NCBI GenBank assembly: GCA_937926145.1
Contig: CALANW010000083.1
Location: forward strand, 1-46,032
Length of the DNA stretch: 46,032 nt
Source of the DNA: an uncultured Ruminococcus sp.
Lineage (GTDB): Bacteria; Bacillota; Clostridia; Oscillospirales; Ruminococcaceae
Reading direction: 5' to 3'
Positions 32,158 through 39,910 of this stretch are shown here, piece after piece. The translations under genes were made by a program, and so were the position numbers. The stretch's first letter is position 1. Each line of letters begins with the position of its first letter. Under the pieces are notes generated by a model. That model was not told the origin of the DNA. It ran no database searches and saw nothing but the letters and a program-made list of their open reading frames with translations.

Positions 32158-33549
32158 TCAATTCAAAGCGTTTACGATGCCCTTATAGTGCTTTCCGCGC
32201 TCTTCAAAATTCTTGTAGTGGTCGAAGCTTGCGCTTGCGGGTGAAAGCGTAACGATATCACCGTTATTGGCAATTTCACGAGCCTTTGCAACGGCTTCTT
32301 CCATTGTTTCTACGCGATAGATACGGCAGTTGTTTTCGTCATAGCCGCTGTAGCCCTTAACCGCAGCTTCGATCTTATCCGCCGTCGCACCGAGGAGAAT
32401 AAGAGCCTTGACCTTGTTGTTTATAGCTTCGGACATCGTTGTGTAGTCGAGCTTTTTATCCGAGCCGCCTGCAATAACGATAAGCTTTTGGCTAAAAGCG
32501 TTAAGTCCTGCGATAACGCTGACGGGACTTGTTGCGATGCTGTCATTGTAATATTTTACGCCGTCAAGCTCACGGACAAATTCGATACGATGCTCAACGC
32601 CGCCGAAGTTCTCAGCCGTTTCACGGACCGCTTCAACCGAAACATCGCCGTAAACCGCTGCGATAGCCGCAAGGTAATTTTCGACGTTGTGAAGTCCCGG
32701 AATCTTTATGCTGTCCTTGTGGACGAGCTTTTCGGTATTTTCCCCGTCCGTGAAGCAGAGCCAACCGTTTTCGTCAAGGAACGAACCTCTCTTCGGCTTT
32801 GAAAGTCTGCTGAATTTAAGCAGGTTTCCTCTTACTTCGTCCGAAAGCGCATTAGTCCTTTCGTTGTCAAGATTAAGTACGGTCTTGGAGAAAGCATTCT
32901 GGTGCAGGATAAGATTTTTCTTTGCGCCAACGTATTCTTCCATAGACTTATGAACGTTGAGGTGATCGGGATAAATATTGGTGATTATTGCCGTATCGGG
33001 AGACTTTCTCATACTTATGAGCTGGAAGCTTGAAAGCTCGACTACTGCGATATCATCGGGGGAAATTTCTTCGATTATCGGAAGAAGCGCACGTCCGATA
33101 TTGCCGCCCTTGTGGACTTTTTTTCCGCTGCGTTCAAGCATCTCGGTGATGATAGTTGTTGTGGTTGTCTTTCCGTCAGTTCCCGTTATGCCGTAAATTT
33201 TACACGGGCAAAGGTCGAAGAAGACTTCCATCTCGGAAGTGACCACAATACCCATATCCCTTGCTTTCTGCAGCTCGGGCGAAAGGAAATACATTCCCGG
33301 AGTTCTGAAAACCACGTCCGACTTATAGATAGCGTCAAGGTAGTTTTCACCGAGTGAAAGCTTTGCGCCGTCTTTTTCAAGCTTATCCGCAAGCTCGCCC
33401 ATTTCAGCTCTCGTTTTTTTATCGCATACAGTAACATCTATATTCTTTTTCAAAAGAAGCCCGATAAGGTCGATATGGCTCACACCCGTACCGATAAGGG
33501 CGACCTTTTTATTTTTCATTTCAGCAAAAAAAGCTTCTGCTTTTGTCAT
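32158..33549 (-). CDS. murD: UDP-N-acetylmuramoylalanine--D-glutamate ligase
   Basis: The protein is 463 aa. MurD adds D-Glu to UDP-MurNAc-L-Ala in cytoplasmic peptidoglycan precursor synthesis. The ATP-binding loop is GTDGKTTTT (123-131); the Rossmann-like N-terminus KKVALIGTGVSHIDLIGLL, the central VVELSSFQL and IYPDHLNVHKS, then GVEHRIEFVRELDGVKYYNDSIATSP are family motifs. It lies outside a dcw cluster, as the first gene of an operon with two M42 peptidases. Confidence 0.95.
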   Translation of the reverse strand: MTKAEAFFAEMKNKKVALIGTGVSHIDLIGLLLKKNIDVTVCDKKTRAEMGELADKLEKDGAKLSLGENYLDAIYKSDVVFRTPGMYFLSPELQKARDMGIVVTSEMEVFFDLCPCKIYGITGTDGKTTTTTIITEMLERSGKKVHKGGNIGRALLPIIEEISPDDIAVVELSSFQLISMRKSPDTAIITNIYPDHLNVHKSMEEYVGAKKNLILHQNAFSKTVLNLDNERTNALSDEVRGNLLKFSRLSKPKRGSFLDENGWLCFTDGENTEKLVHKDSIKIPGLHNVENYLAAIAAVYGDVSVEAVRETAENFGGVEHRIEFVRELDGVKYYNDSIATSPVSVIAGLNAFSQKLIVIAGGSDKKLDYTTMSEAINNKVKALILLGATADKIEAAVKGYSGYDENNCRIYRVETMEEAVAKAREIANNGDIVTLSPASASFDHYKNFEERGKHYKGIVNALN

Positions 33550-33610
33550 AAATACACCGTCTTTTCTATGTAGGGATGTAAAAAGTCCCTAAAAATAATC
33601 ATACACTTAT

Positions 33611-33639
33611 ATTATATACATCATTTCTCAAAATATCAA
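33611..33639 (-). promoter_or_regulatory. SigA-type promoter of the murD operon
   Basis: On the minus strand TTGATA (33639-33634), 17 bp and TATAAT (33616-33611), about 60 bases upstream of the ATG. Confidence 0.7.
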
Positions 33640-33645
33640 GATTTT

Positions 33646-33674
33646 GCATAGAATTGCCTTGATTTTCATAGATT
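33646..33674 (+). promoter_or_regulatory. Possible SigE promoter of the SpoVB-like gene
   Basis: GCATAGA (33646-33652), 14 bp and CATAGATT (33667-33674) resemble the SigE consensus KMATATT-N14-15-CATACAHT with several mismatches. It is 25 bp before the ATG. Confidence 0.3.
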
Positions 33675-33698
33675 TAACTAAGAAATGAGGTAAACTGA

Positions 33699-35237
33699 AT
33701 GAAATTTTATATAAATAAAATGGCAAAAGATACGTTTCGACTTACTTTTGTTTCATTGATATTACAGGGACTTGGAATTTTTCTTAATTCGCTCATATCA
33801 AGCAAACTCGGCACGGCTTCGGTCGGCATAATGACGCTCATTTTTACACTTTTCGGTTTTATTATGGTGCTTGCGAACGGTAACATTTTCATTTCCACCA
33901 GCAGGCTCGTTTCGGAGGAAACAGGCTGCGGCAACCGAAATTATACCGTGATAATGAGATACTCGCTCGGCTTTTCGCTTGCACTATCCTGCTTTTTTAT
34001 GGTGCTTTCGTTTGTATTCGCCGAAAAAATATCTTTGCTTTCGGGAGGAAAGATAGACCTTTCCGCGCCGATAAGGCTGATAGCACTTTCTCTGCCTTTT
34101 GCGGCGATCGGTTCGTGCATAAAGGGTTATTTCAACGCCGTGCGAAAGGTCAATATACCCTGCCTTGGCGATGTGACCGAATTTGCGGCAAAATGGACAG
34201 CTTTGCTGATATCGGTAGTTTTCCTCATTGACAGAGGTTTCGATATTTATATTCTTATTGCGGCATCGATTCTGTTGGGCGAATTTGTGAGCCTGATTTT
34301 TTATCTTGTGAAATATGCTTCGGAATATGCCGAATTCTCCCGTTTGCCCTGCACAAAACCCAAGCTTGACAGGTTCGGTAAATATCTCAAGCTTTCGCTC
34401 CCGATACTTGCGAGCGGATATGTTCAGATGATACTTTCGACAGCGAATGATGTTCTTGTGCCGATAGCGCTTGTCAAACACAATGATTCGGCTGACCGTG
34501 CGATGAGCGAATACGGAATGTTTGAAGCTATGATAATCCCAACGATATTTTTCCCGTCGGTGATACTCATAGCGCTTTCAAATGTTCTTATGCCCGAGAT
34601 CGCAAGGGCGAATTCATCGAACAATAGGGAGCGTGTAAAAAGTCTTGTTTCCAAAGCACTGACAAGCTCGTTCATATACGCATTTTTCATCGGCGGGATA
34701 TTTTTATTTGCGGGAAAAGATATCGGAAATATAATATGCCCGTCCGATACTCTCGTCGGCGAAACGCTCGTGAAGATGTTTCCCGTTGTGCCGTTCATCT
34801 ACCTTGAAATCGTTCTTGAATGTATTCTGAAAGGACTGGGAAAGCAGAATTTTTCCACATTCAACTCGCTCTGCGAATATGTTATAAGGATAGCCTGCGT
34901 TGTGGTGTTTGTCCATTTTTACGGTTTTGTCGGGGTGCTTATATCGTATTATGCGAGCAATATTTACAGCAACATCGTTCGCATTGCCTCCGTGTGCAAA
35001 TGGTCGGGAGTATGCTTTTCTCTTCGACTTTTTATACTTATTCCGTTCGCATACAGCGCATCAAGCTGCGTCATCGCATCGGCTGTCACGAAGCTTATTT
35101 CGCCAGTGAATTCTTTGCTTGAAGCGGTCATTTTTACCTGCACGGCTTCGATAGCGTTTCTGCTTTTTTACGAATCGGGAAAAGCTGTTTCCAAAGACAG
35201 CGCAGGATTTATCTCGGTAGTGATACCACGTTCATAA
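33699..35237 (+). CDS. SpoVB-like polysaccharide/lipid flippase (MOP superfamily)
   Basis: The protein is 512 aa with about 14 membrane segments. It belongs to the oligosaccharidyl-lipid flippase branch (SpoVB/MurJ-like, Wzx type) of the MOP superfamily. Typical segments are the N-terminal NSLISSKLGTASVGIMTL, GCIKGYFNAVRKVNIPC and LKGLGKQNFSTFNSLCEYVIRIACV. In spore formers SpoVB is needed for cortex peptidoglycan and presumably flips lipid-linked precursors. A weak SigE-like promoter and the nearby sigK fit a mother-cell role but do not prove it. AATGAGG precedes the ATG. Several paralogues usually exist per genome, so orthology with SpoVB is unproven. Confidence 0.82.
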   Translation: MKFYINKMAKDTFRLTFVSLILQGLGIFLNSLISSKLGTASVGIMTLIFTLFGFIMVLANGNIFISTSRLVSEETGCGNRNYTVIMRYSLGFSLALSCFFMVLSFVFAEKISLLSGGKIDLSAPIRLIALSLPFAAIGSCIKGYFNAVRKVNIPCLGDVTEFAAKWTALLISVVFLIDRGFDIYILIAASILLGEFVSLIFYLVKYASEYAEFSRLPCTKPKLDRFGKYLKLSLPILASGYVQMILSTANDVLVPIALVKHNDSADRAMSEYGMFEAMIIPTIFFPSVILIALSNVLMPEIARANSSNNRERVKSLVSKALTSSFIYAFFIGGIFLFAGKDIGNIICPSDTLVGETLVKMFPVVPFIYLEIVLECILKGLGKQNFSTFNSLCEYVIRIACVVVFVHFYGFVGVLISYYASNIYSNIVRIASVCKWSGVCFSLRLFILIPFAYSASSCVIASAVTKLISPVNSLLEAVIFTCTASIAFLLFYESGKAVSKDSAGFISVVIPRS

Positions 35238-35238
35238 T

Positions 35239-35282
35239 AAAAAAATGTCCCTGCGGCAATATTTCACCGCAGGGGTATTTTT
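35239..35282. terminator. Bidirectional terminator
   Basis: CCCTGCGG (35249-35256) pairs with CCGCAGGG (35267-35274). T-runs flank it in both directions (TATTTTT on plus, TTTTTT on minus). It serves both the flippase gene and the small Cys-rich gene. Confidence 0.85.
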
Positions 35283-35292
35283 ACTCCGAAGA

Positions 35293-35439
35293 TCAGCAGC
35301 AGCCGCAGCCACAGCCGTTGTTGTTATCGTTGTTTCCGCAGCCACAGCCGTTGTTGCCGTTGCAGCAGCAAGCCCATACGATAATGAGAAGGATGATGAT
35401 CCAGCAAGAGTTGTTGTTTCCACAGTTAAATCCGCACAT
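35293..35439 (-). CDS. Tiny Cys/Asn/Gly-rich membrane protein
   Basis: From the ATG at 35439, preceded by AAAGGAG at good spacing, the protein is 48 aa. A hydrophobic core (CWIIILLIIVWACCC, residues 12-26) is flanked by a short N-terminus with two Cys and a C-terminal tail of Cys, Gly and Asn repeats. It has 12 Cys, 12 Asn and 9 Gly. The layout is reminiscent of very small spore-associated membrane proteins (YjcZ-like) and coat-type peptides of clostridia, but I cannot assign a family. Its own RBS and a terminator directly downstream support a real gene. Adjacent sigK and the SpoVB-like gene suggest sporulation. Confidence 0.75.
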   Translation of the reverse strand: MCGFNCGNNNSCWIIILLIIVWACCCNGNNGCGCGNNDNNNGCGCGCC

Positions 35440-35555
35440 AGTAAGGTACTCCTTTAAATAAAATGTATTTGAACTCCGCTCGGAAGTGATTCCTTTTTTG
35501 CGGTGCTCATAGTTCATATTATGCGGAGTGTAAAATTGTGTTACTGAAAATTCTT

Positions 35556-35637
35556 ATACTGAAAAAAATCAAGACAACGATATTGAATATTTAGATCTCG
35601 GCGCAGATCTTTTCTGTATTTTATCAGTGTTTGGTAT
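35556..35637 (-). repeat. MITE-like repeat, family 2, truncated copy 2
   Basis: Read on the minus strand, ATACCAAACACTGATAAAAT, then ACAGAAAAGATCTGCGCCGA and finally CTTGATTTTTTTCAGTAT parallel the element at 6736-6837. About 20 bp of one terminal arm is missing. It lies about 70 bp upstream of sigK. Confidence 0.65.
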
Positions 35638-35648
35638 TTTCGCATAGG

Positions 35649-35677
35649 ACATATTCAGACTTACATATTTATATAAA
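35649..35677 (+). promoter_or_regulatory. Possible SigE-type promoter of sigK
   Basis: ACATATT (35649-35655), 14 bp and TATATAAA (35670-35677) resemble the SigE consensus (KMATATT-N14-15-CATACAHT). The ATG is 27 bp further on. sigK is SigE-dependent in other spore formers. Confidence 0.4.
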
Positions 35678-35703
35678 AAACAATATGAAAGCAGGCTGTT
35701 ATT

Positions 35704-36405
35704 ATGTTTGGATTTTTAAGCTTTTTCCTTGAAAATATACTGTTTTTTGCGCTGCATTTTGAAAACTGCGGAGTTTTCCCGAAGCCGCTTTCCGCCAAGC
35801 AGGAGGAAGAATGTTTTGAGCTTATGAAAAACGGCGACAGTTCTGCGCGAAACCGTCTTATCGAGCATAATCTCCGTCTTGTTGCGCACATCGTAAAGAA
35901 ATACAGCAATACGCAGAGTGACAGCGAGGACCTTATTTCTATCGGAACGATAGGTCTTATCAAGGCGGTAGAATCGTTCGACTATTCCAAGAACACACGC
36001 TTTGCGACTTATGCTTCACGATGCATTGAGAATGAGATACTGATGTTTTTCCGCTCGAAGAAAAAATCCGCAGGCGATATATATTTCGATGAACCTGTTG
36101 ATGTTGACAAGGACGGAAATCAGCTCACGCTCATTGATATTATCGCCGAAGACGACGGCATCGTTGACAAGATAGACCTTTCGATAAAGACCGAGCAGCT
36201 TTACAAATTCATCACTGAATGTCTTGATGAACGTGAGCTTGAGATAATCGTGAACCGATACGGACTTTACGGAAAAAAGCCGCTTACTCAGCGTGAAGTT
36301 GCCAAGAAGCTGAATATTTCGCGCTCCTATGTTTCGCGGATCGAGAAGAAGGCGCTTGACACACTTCGGAAAAAGTACGAAAAGACTTCCTATACTAATC
36401 TGTAA
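35704..36405 (+). CDS. sigK: RNA polymerase sporulation sigma factor SigK
   Basis: The protein is 233 aa and intact. SigK runs late mother-cell gene expression. A hydrophobic pro-sequence (MFGFLSFFLENILFFALHF, residues 1-19) precedes NCGVFPKPLSAKQEEECF, matching the B. subtilis pro-SigK layout, so processing by SpoIVFB is expected. Region 2 holds DLISIGTIGLIKAVESF and RFATYASRCIENEILMFF; then IYFDEPVDVDKDGN; region 4 ends NISRSYVSRIEKKALDTL. No skin-type element interrupts the gene. The 3' end overlaps the convergent protease gene by 11 bp. Confidence 0.95.
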   Translation: MFGFLSFFLENILFFALHFENCGVFPKPLSAKQEEECFELMKNGDSSARNRLIEHNLRLVAHIVKKYSNTQSDSEDLISIGTIGLIKAVESFDYSKNTRFATYASRCIENEILMFFRSKKKSAGDIYFDEPVDVDKDGNQLTLIDIIAEDDGIVDKIDLSIKTEQLYKFITECLDERELEIIVNRYGLYGKKPLTQREVAKKLNISRSYVSRIEKKALDTLRKKYEKTSYTNL

Positions 36406-37288
36406 GAAGCCGCTCTATGATAGGCTTCGCATCGGATATTGGGATTGCAAAGCCAAGTCCCTCAGCATTGTCCGAGATTATCTTGCTCGAATTTATCCCG
36501 ATGACCTCTCCCCTGCAATTTAGCAAAGGACCTCCGCTGTTTCCCGGATTTATTGCGGCATCGGTCTGGATGAGCGTCATTTCGTAGCCGCTGACGGTTA
36601 TTGTCCTGCCGAGTGCGCTGATTATTCCGCAGGTCGTTGAGCCGTACAGCTCCAGTCCGAGCGGATTTCCGATAGCAACGGCAGTTTCACCCTCGACAAG
36701 ACTGTCGCTGTCGCCAAGCTCGGCAGGAAAAAGCTGAACATTGTCAGTATTGATATTTATCACGGCAAGGTCGCTCGGAGTATCTGCGCCGATTATCTCT
36801 GCGCTGTACTCGCTTTCATCGGAAAGCACTGCTCTTACTTTTTCGGCTCGCATCGTGTCATTTTCGCATACGTTCTGTATAACATGAGCGTTGGTAACGA
36901 TGTTTCCGCTCTCACTGATGATAATTCCCGTTCCCGTGCATTTTGTTCCATCGGGAAATTCCGAGATTATACCGACAACGGACGGCTTGGCTTTTTTCAC
37001 TATCTCGGGAACGGTGAGGGTTCGCTTTTTCCATACTTCAAAAGCCTGCGCCGATGCTGGCACTCCGTTCGATTCAGATTCATAAGAATCGGCTTTTTTC
37101 TCGGCGAAAGATGTCACTATCTCCGTTCCGCCGCTTATACATTCACTCATCAGAGAGAAAAAGAAGACCGCTGCGGTAACAAAAGCAGCGGTCGCAAGTC
37201 CGAATACTCCCGAGCGCTGTTTTTTCGGAGAAGAAACAGCTTCGGAAGAAATTTCGGATATTTGATTTTTATTGTTTTGATAAAGCAT
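36395..37288 (-). CDS. Membrane-anchored HtrA-type serine protease without PDZ domain
   Basis: From the ATG at 37288 the protein is 297 aa; the open frame extends further upstream but into the DUF368 gene, and CGGGGTAATT before this ATG is a fair RBS. The N-terminus is cytoplasmic, one membrane segment follows (about 28-50), then a trypsin-like domain (about 95-297). The triad is H135 (VTNAHV), D173 (PSDLAV) and S251 (NPGNSGGPL). DegP/HtrA enzymes normally add one or two PDZ domains; here the protein stops right after the protease domain. Extracytoplasmic quality control or signalling is likely. It is convergent with sigK, 52 bp after the DUF368 gene. Confidence 0.9.
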   Translation of the reverse strand: MLYQNNKNQISEISSEAVSSPKKQRSGVFGLATAAFVTAAVFFFSLMSECISGGTEIVTSFAEKKADSYESESNGVPASAQAFEVWKKRTLTVPEIVKKAKPSVVGIISEFPDGTKCTGTGIIISESGNIVTNAHVIQNVCENDTMRAEKVRAVLSDESEYSAEIIGADTPSDLAVININTDNVQLFPAELGDSDSLVEGETAVAIGNPLGLELYGSTTCGIISALGRTITVSGYEMTLIQTDAAINPGNSGGPLLNCRGEVIGINSSKIISDNAEGLGFAIPISDAKPIIERLLTD

Positions 37289-37340
37289 ATAATTACCCCG
37301 AAAAATTATTTTGAAGCTATTATATGCTCTGCCGCAGAGT

Positions 37341-38168
37341 TTATTCCGCCTTGACTTTTTTCTTTGCGGGAAGCTCGGTAAGGAACGGAACTGCCAAGCC
37401 AATGATAAGCATAACAATGCCTATGATACCCTGAGCATCGAAAGCAAAATTGCTCGGGAAGATAGACGGCACAGAGCCGATTATAAGACCGCTGATAAGG
37501 CAGTATGTTCCTCTGCGGAATTTTTTCAGAAGCATGGAAATCACTCCAGCCGCAATAAAAATTCCCAAAACAACACCAACGGCAACAATTATAAGTACAG
37601 GGATATCAAAGTTGTTCAAAGCACCGATCACCGTATCATAAGCTCCGAGAACTTTCATTATCAGAGCGCCGCTTATTCCGGGGATTATCATTGCAACAGC
37701 GGCAAGTACAGATGAAATAAAGAGCATTATTCCGCCGACAAGATCAAGACTGCCCGACGCTGTACTTTCGGCAGGCGAAAGGAACGCCATTGCTGCCATA
37801 ACGAGAAGTCCTGCCGCAAACGGCGCGATACAAACTGCCGACAGCTTCTTTTCGGCGGTACATTCCTTGTATATCATCGGCATACTGCCTATTACAACAC
37901 CGACGAAGAACATTTGCGTTGGGACGTTATATTCATCGAAAAGAAAACCGAGCAGCTTTGCAGCAGCAAGGATACCGATGAGCATCCCCACTCCGACAGG
38001 TATCAGGAACGGAAGATTTTTTATCAGCTTTTTGATATTCGGTGTTATCGCCTCAAGCAGCTTGTCATAAATTTTAACGATAACTGCGATAGTTCCACCG
38101 CTGACACCCGGAACAGCATTCGCAATACCGATAGCGATGCCTTTGAGTGCAAGTAAAATGTAATTCAT
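37341..38168 (-). CDS. DUF368 (PopT-type) undecaprenyl-phosphate transporter
   Basis: The protein is 275 aa with about eight membrane segments. The N-terminal GIAIGIANAVPGVSGGTIAV and the repeat IIPGISGALIMKVLGAYD are the two GxSGG/GISGA half-repeats of DUF368. Members of the family have been shown to recycle the C55-phosphate carrier lipid across the membrane for wall synthesis. A promoter (38222-38249) and GGAGAG before the ATG are present. A link with the nearby flippase gene is possible but not shown. Confidence 0.9.
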   Translation of the reverse strand: MNYILLALKGIAIGIANAVPGVSGGTIAVIVKIYDKLLEAITPNIKKLIKNLPFLIPVGVGMLIGILAAAKLLGFLFDEYNVPTQMFFVGVVIGSMPMIYKECTAEKKLSAVCIAPFAAGLLVMAAMAFLSPAESTASGSLDLVGGIMLFISSVLAAVAMIIPGISGALIMKVLGAYDTVIGALNNFDIPVLIIVAVGVVLGIFIAAGVISMLLKKFRRGTYCLISGLIIGSVPSIFPSNFAFDAQGIIGIVMLIIGLAVPFLTELPAKKKVKAE

Positions 38169-38221
38169 GATTCTCTCCTTAAAATTCGGTTAATTAACAG
38201 ACTCTTTCTGTAATAGTATAT

Positions 38222-38249
38222 ATTATACACATATTATCTGAAATTTCAA
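38222..38249 (-). promoter_or_regulatory. Promoter of the DUF368 gene
   Basis: On the minus strand TTGAAA (38249-38244), 16 bp and TATAAT (38227-38222). Confidence 0.6.
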
Positions 38250-38279
38250 GTAGGAATTGTCAGAAATTTATCAAATCGC

Positions 38280-38308
38280 TTGAATTTTACAAAGATTTAT
38301 GTTATAAT
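38280..38308 (+). promoter_or_regulatory. Promoter of the 38337 gene and EAL gene
   Basis: TTGAAT (38280-38285), 17 bp and TATAAT (38303-38308), 28 bp before the GTG start. Confidence 0.65.
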
Positions 38309-38336
38309 CAACATATAGTTATGGGAGGGACAAAAA

Positions 38337-38678
38337 GTGAAAAAGTATTTTTCCGAATATATCAGCTATCTTCTTGAAATTATGAATGACGATTCTGCTG
38401 ACCTTGAAGCTGTTCGCAGAGAACTGCTTATAAAGATCGGATTTATGCAGCATGAACGGCTCGTTCACCTTATCGTAACAGTCCTCTTCGCACTTGTTAT
38501 GTTCCTGAACGTTATAATTTTTTTCCAGTCGCAGATGCTCGCATTCCTTGCGATAGTTCTGCTCTGCCTTATATTGCTTATCTTCTATATTGCACATTAT
38601 TTTTTCCTTGAAAACGGCGTCCAGCAGCTTTACAGGATATATGACAGCATTTGCAGCAAGCTTTCTGCTGAAAAATAA
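38337..38678 (+). CDS. Small two-pass membrane protein of unknown function
   Basis: The protein is 113 aa, starting at GTG with GGGAGGGA 6 bases upstream. Two hydrophobic segments (about 41-60, LIVTVLFALVMFLNVIIFF, and 64-88, MLAFLAIVLLCLILLIFYI) form a hairpin between a charged helical N-terminus and a short C-terminus. I do not recognise the family. It is 20 bp upstream of the EAL gene under one promoter, so the two may act together at the membrane. Confidence 0.75.
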   Translation: MKKYFSEYISYLLEIMNDDSADLEAVRRELLIKIGFMQHERLVHLIVTVLFALVMFLNVIIFFQSQMLAFLAIVLLCLILLIFYIAHYFFLENGVQQLYRIYDSICSKLSAEK

Positions 38679-38698
38679 ACTATTCAGAGAGAATTTTT

Positions 38699-39910
38699 AT
38701 GAATATAAATGACGAATTGATCCAAAAAATAATCGACACAAAATCAATATGCGTTGATTTTCAGCCTATATACTCTTTTAATACAAAAAAAGTCATCGGA
38801 CTTGAAGCTCTTTCCCGAGGACAGCTTGAAAATGAGCTTATTTCCCCGTATTTCCTTTTCAACTATGCAAAAAAGCACGGCGAAACGCTCCGACTTGACA
38901 GGATCTGCCGTGAAAAAGCAATAGAATCCTTTCCGAAGGAAAACGAATCGTCTTCGCTTTTCATTAACTTTGAAACATCGATTCTGAACGATGTTGTACC
39001 GGGAAACGGCGAGCTTTTAAAAGCCACCGAAATAAACGGACTTTCACCCGAGAATATTGTTATCGAGCTTAATGAATCGAACGTCCGTGACGCATACAAC
39101 CTGCTCATGTTCGTTGATTTTTACCGTTCAAAGGGATTTCTCATCGCCCTTGACAACGTAAGCAACGGACTGGAAACGCAGAACAGGATAATGCTCATAA
39201 ACCCCGACATCATCAAGATCGACAGAGCCATCGTTTCCAACATTGCATCGAATACATACAATCAGGAAGTGTTCAAATCGATAATCAACACTGCAAAGCA
39301 GATAGGCGCAATGACCGTTGCGGAGGGCGTTGAAACTGTTGATGAAGTTATTGCCTGTATGCTTATGGGAGTTGACTATTTTCAGGGATTCTATTTTTCA
39401 AAGCCTGAACGCTTCGACTATATTTTCTCGAACGAGGCTCGTTTGAAGCTTGAAGACGCTGCTCAGCGGCTCAATGTCAGCATGAAGAACAATCCGACCG
39501 TTGCGAATGTCAAGCTTGAAACCTACAAGCGCATCATCTTTGAGCTTATCAACCGCATAACGGGCATTTCTCCCGACAAATACACAAGCGCACTTGAAGC
39601 TTATGTTGCGGAGCATAGGGAGATCGAATGTGCATTCCTTATCGACAGCAAAGGTTTCCAAGTCACTCCGACCGTTCTTCAGAAAGACACGGAGATACTT
39701 TCGGGTTACACTCCTGCGGTCATAGGCGTTAATCACGACATAAAGAACTACTTCTACGCTGTCAAGGAGCAGATCGAAGACCCGTTCATTTCGGGCTGGT
39801 ACATCTCGGCGGCGACAGGTCAGAGCTGTAAAACAATTTCATCGCATTTCTACAACAGCAATGGCGAAATGATAGTTGTCTGCGTTGACCTTAAAAAGAA
39901 ACAATCATAA
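38699..39910 (+). CDS. EAL-domain protein with C-terminal sensor-like domain
   Basis: The protein is 403 aa. The EAL domain (about 10-250) is the cyclic-di-GMP phosphodiesterase fold. Present are the signature Glu in EAL (36-38), FINFE, VIELNES, K in DIIKIDRA, E209 in VAEGVET and the Gln in DYFQGFYF. The usual metal-binding DDFG is changed to D152-N153-VS, so catalysis may be lost or weakened and the domain might act as a c-di-GMP sensor. The C-terminal part (about 270-403) resembles a PAS/Cache-like fold (FISGWYISAATGQSCKTIS), an architecture like B. subtilis YkuI. The 3' end overlaps the convergent DUF4363 gene by 6 bp. Confidence 0.85.
   Translation: MNINDELIQKIIDTKSICVDFQPIYSFNTKKVIGLEALSRGQLENELISPYFLFNYAKKHGETLRLDRICREKAIESFPKENESSSLFINFETSILNDVVPGNGELLKATEINGLSPENIVIELNESNVRDAYNLLMFVDFYRSKGFLIALDNVSNGLETQNRIMLINPDIIKIDRAIVSNIASNTYNQEVFKSIINTAKQIGAMTVAEGVETVDEVIACMLMGVDYFQGFYFSKPERFDYIFSNEARLKLEDAAQRLNVSMKNNPTVANVKLETYKRIIFELINRITGISPDKYTSALEAYVAEHREIECAFLIDSKGFQVTPTVLQKDTEILSGYTPAVIGVNHDIKNYFYAVKEQIEDPFISGWYISAATGQSCKTISSHFYNSNGEMIVVCVDLKKKQS

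Noticed and set aside
35231..35440. Short tandem repeats (GCC/GTT-rich) suggesting a microsatellite or CRISPR
   Set aside because: The periodicity comes from Cys, Gly and Asn codons of the small protein; there are no regular spacers.
35245..35457. Ala/Val-rich plus-strand frame opposite the small Cys-rich gene
   Set aside because: Its low-complexity composition is the complement of the Cys/Asn/Gly codons; it begins inside the terminator and has no RBS.
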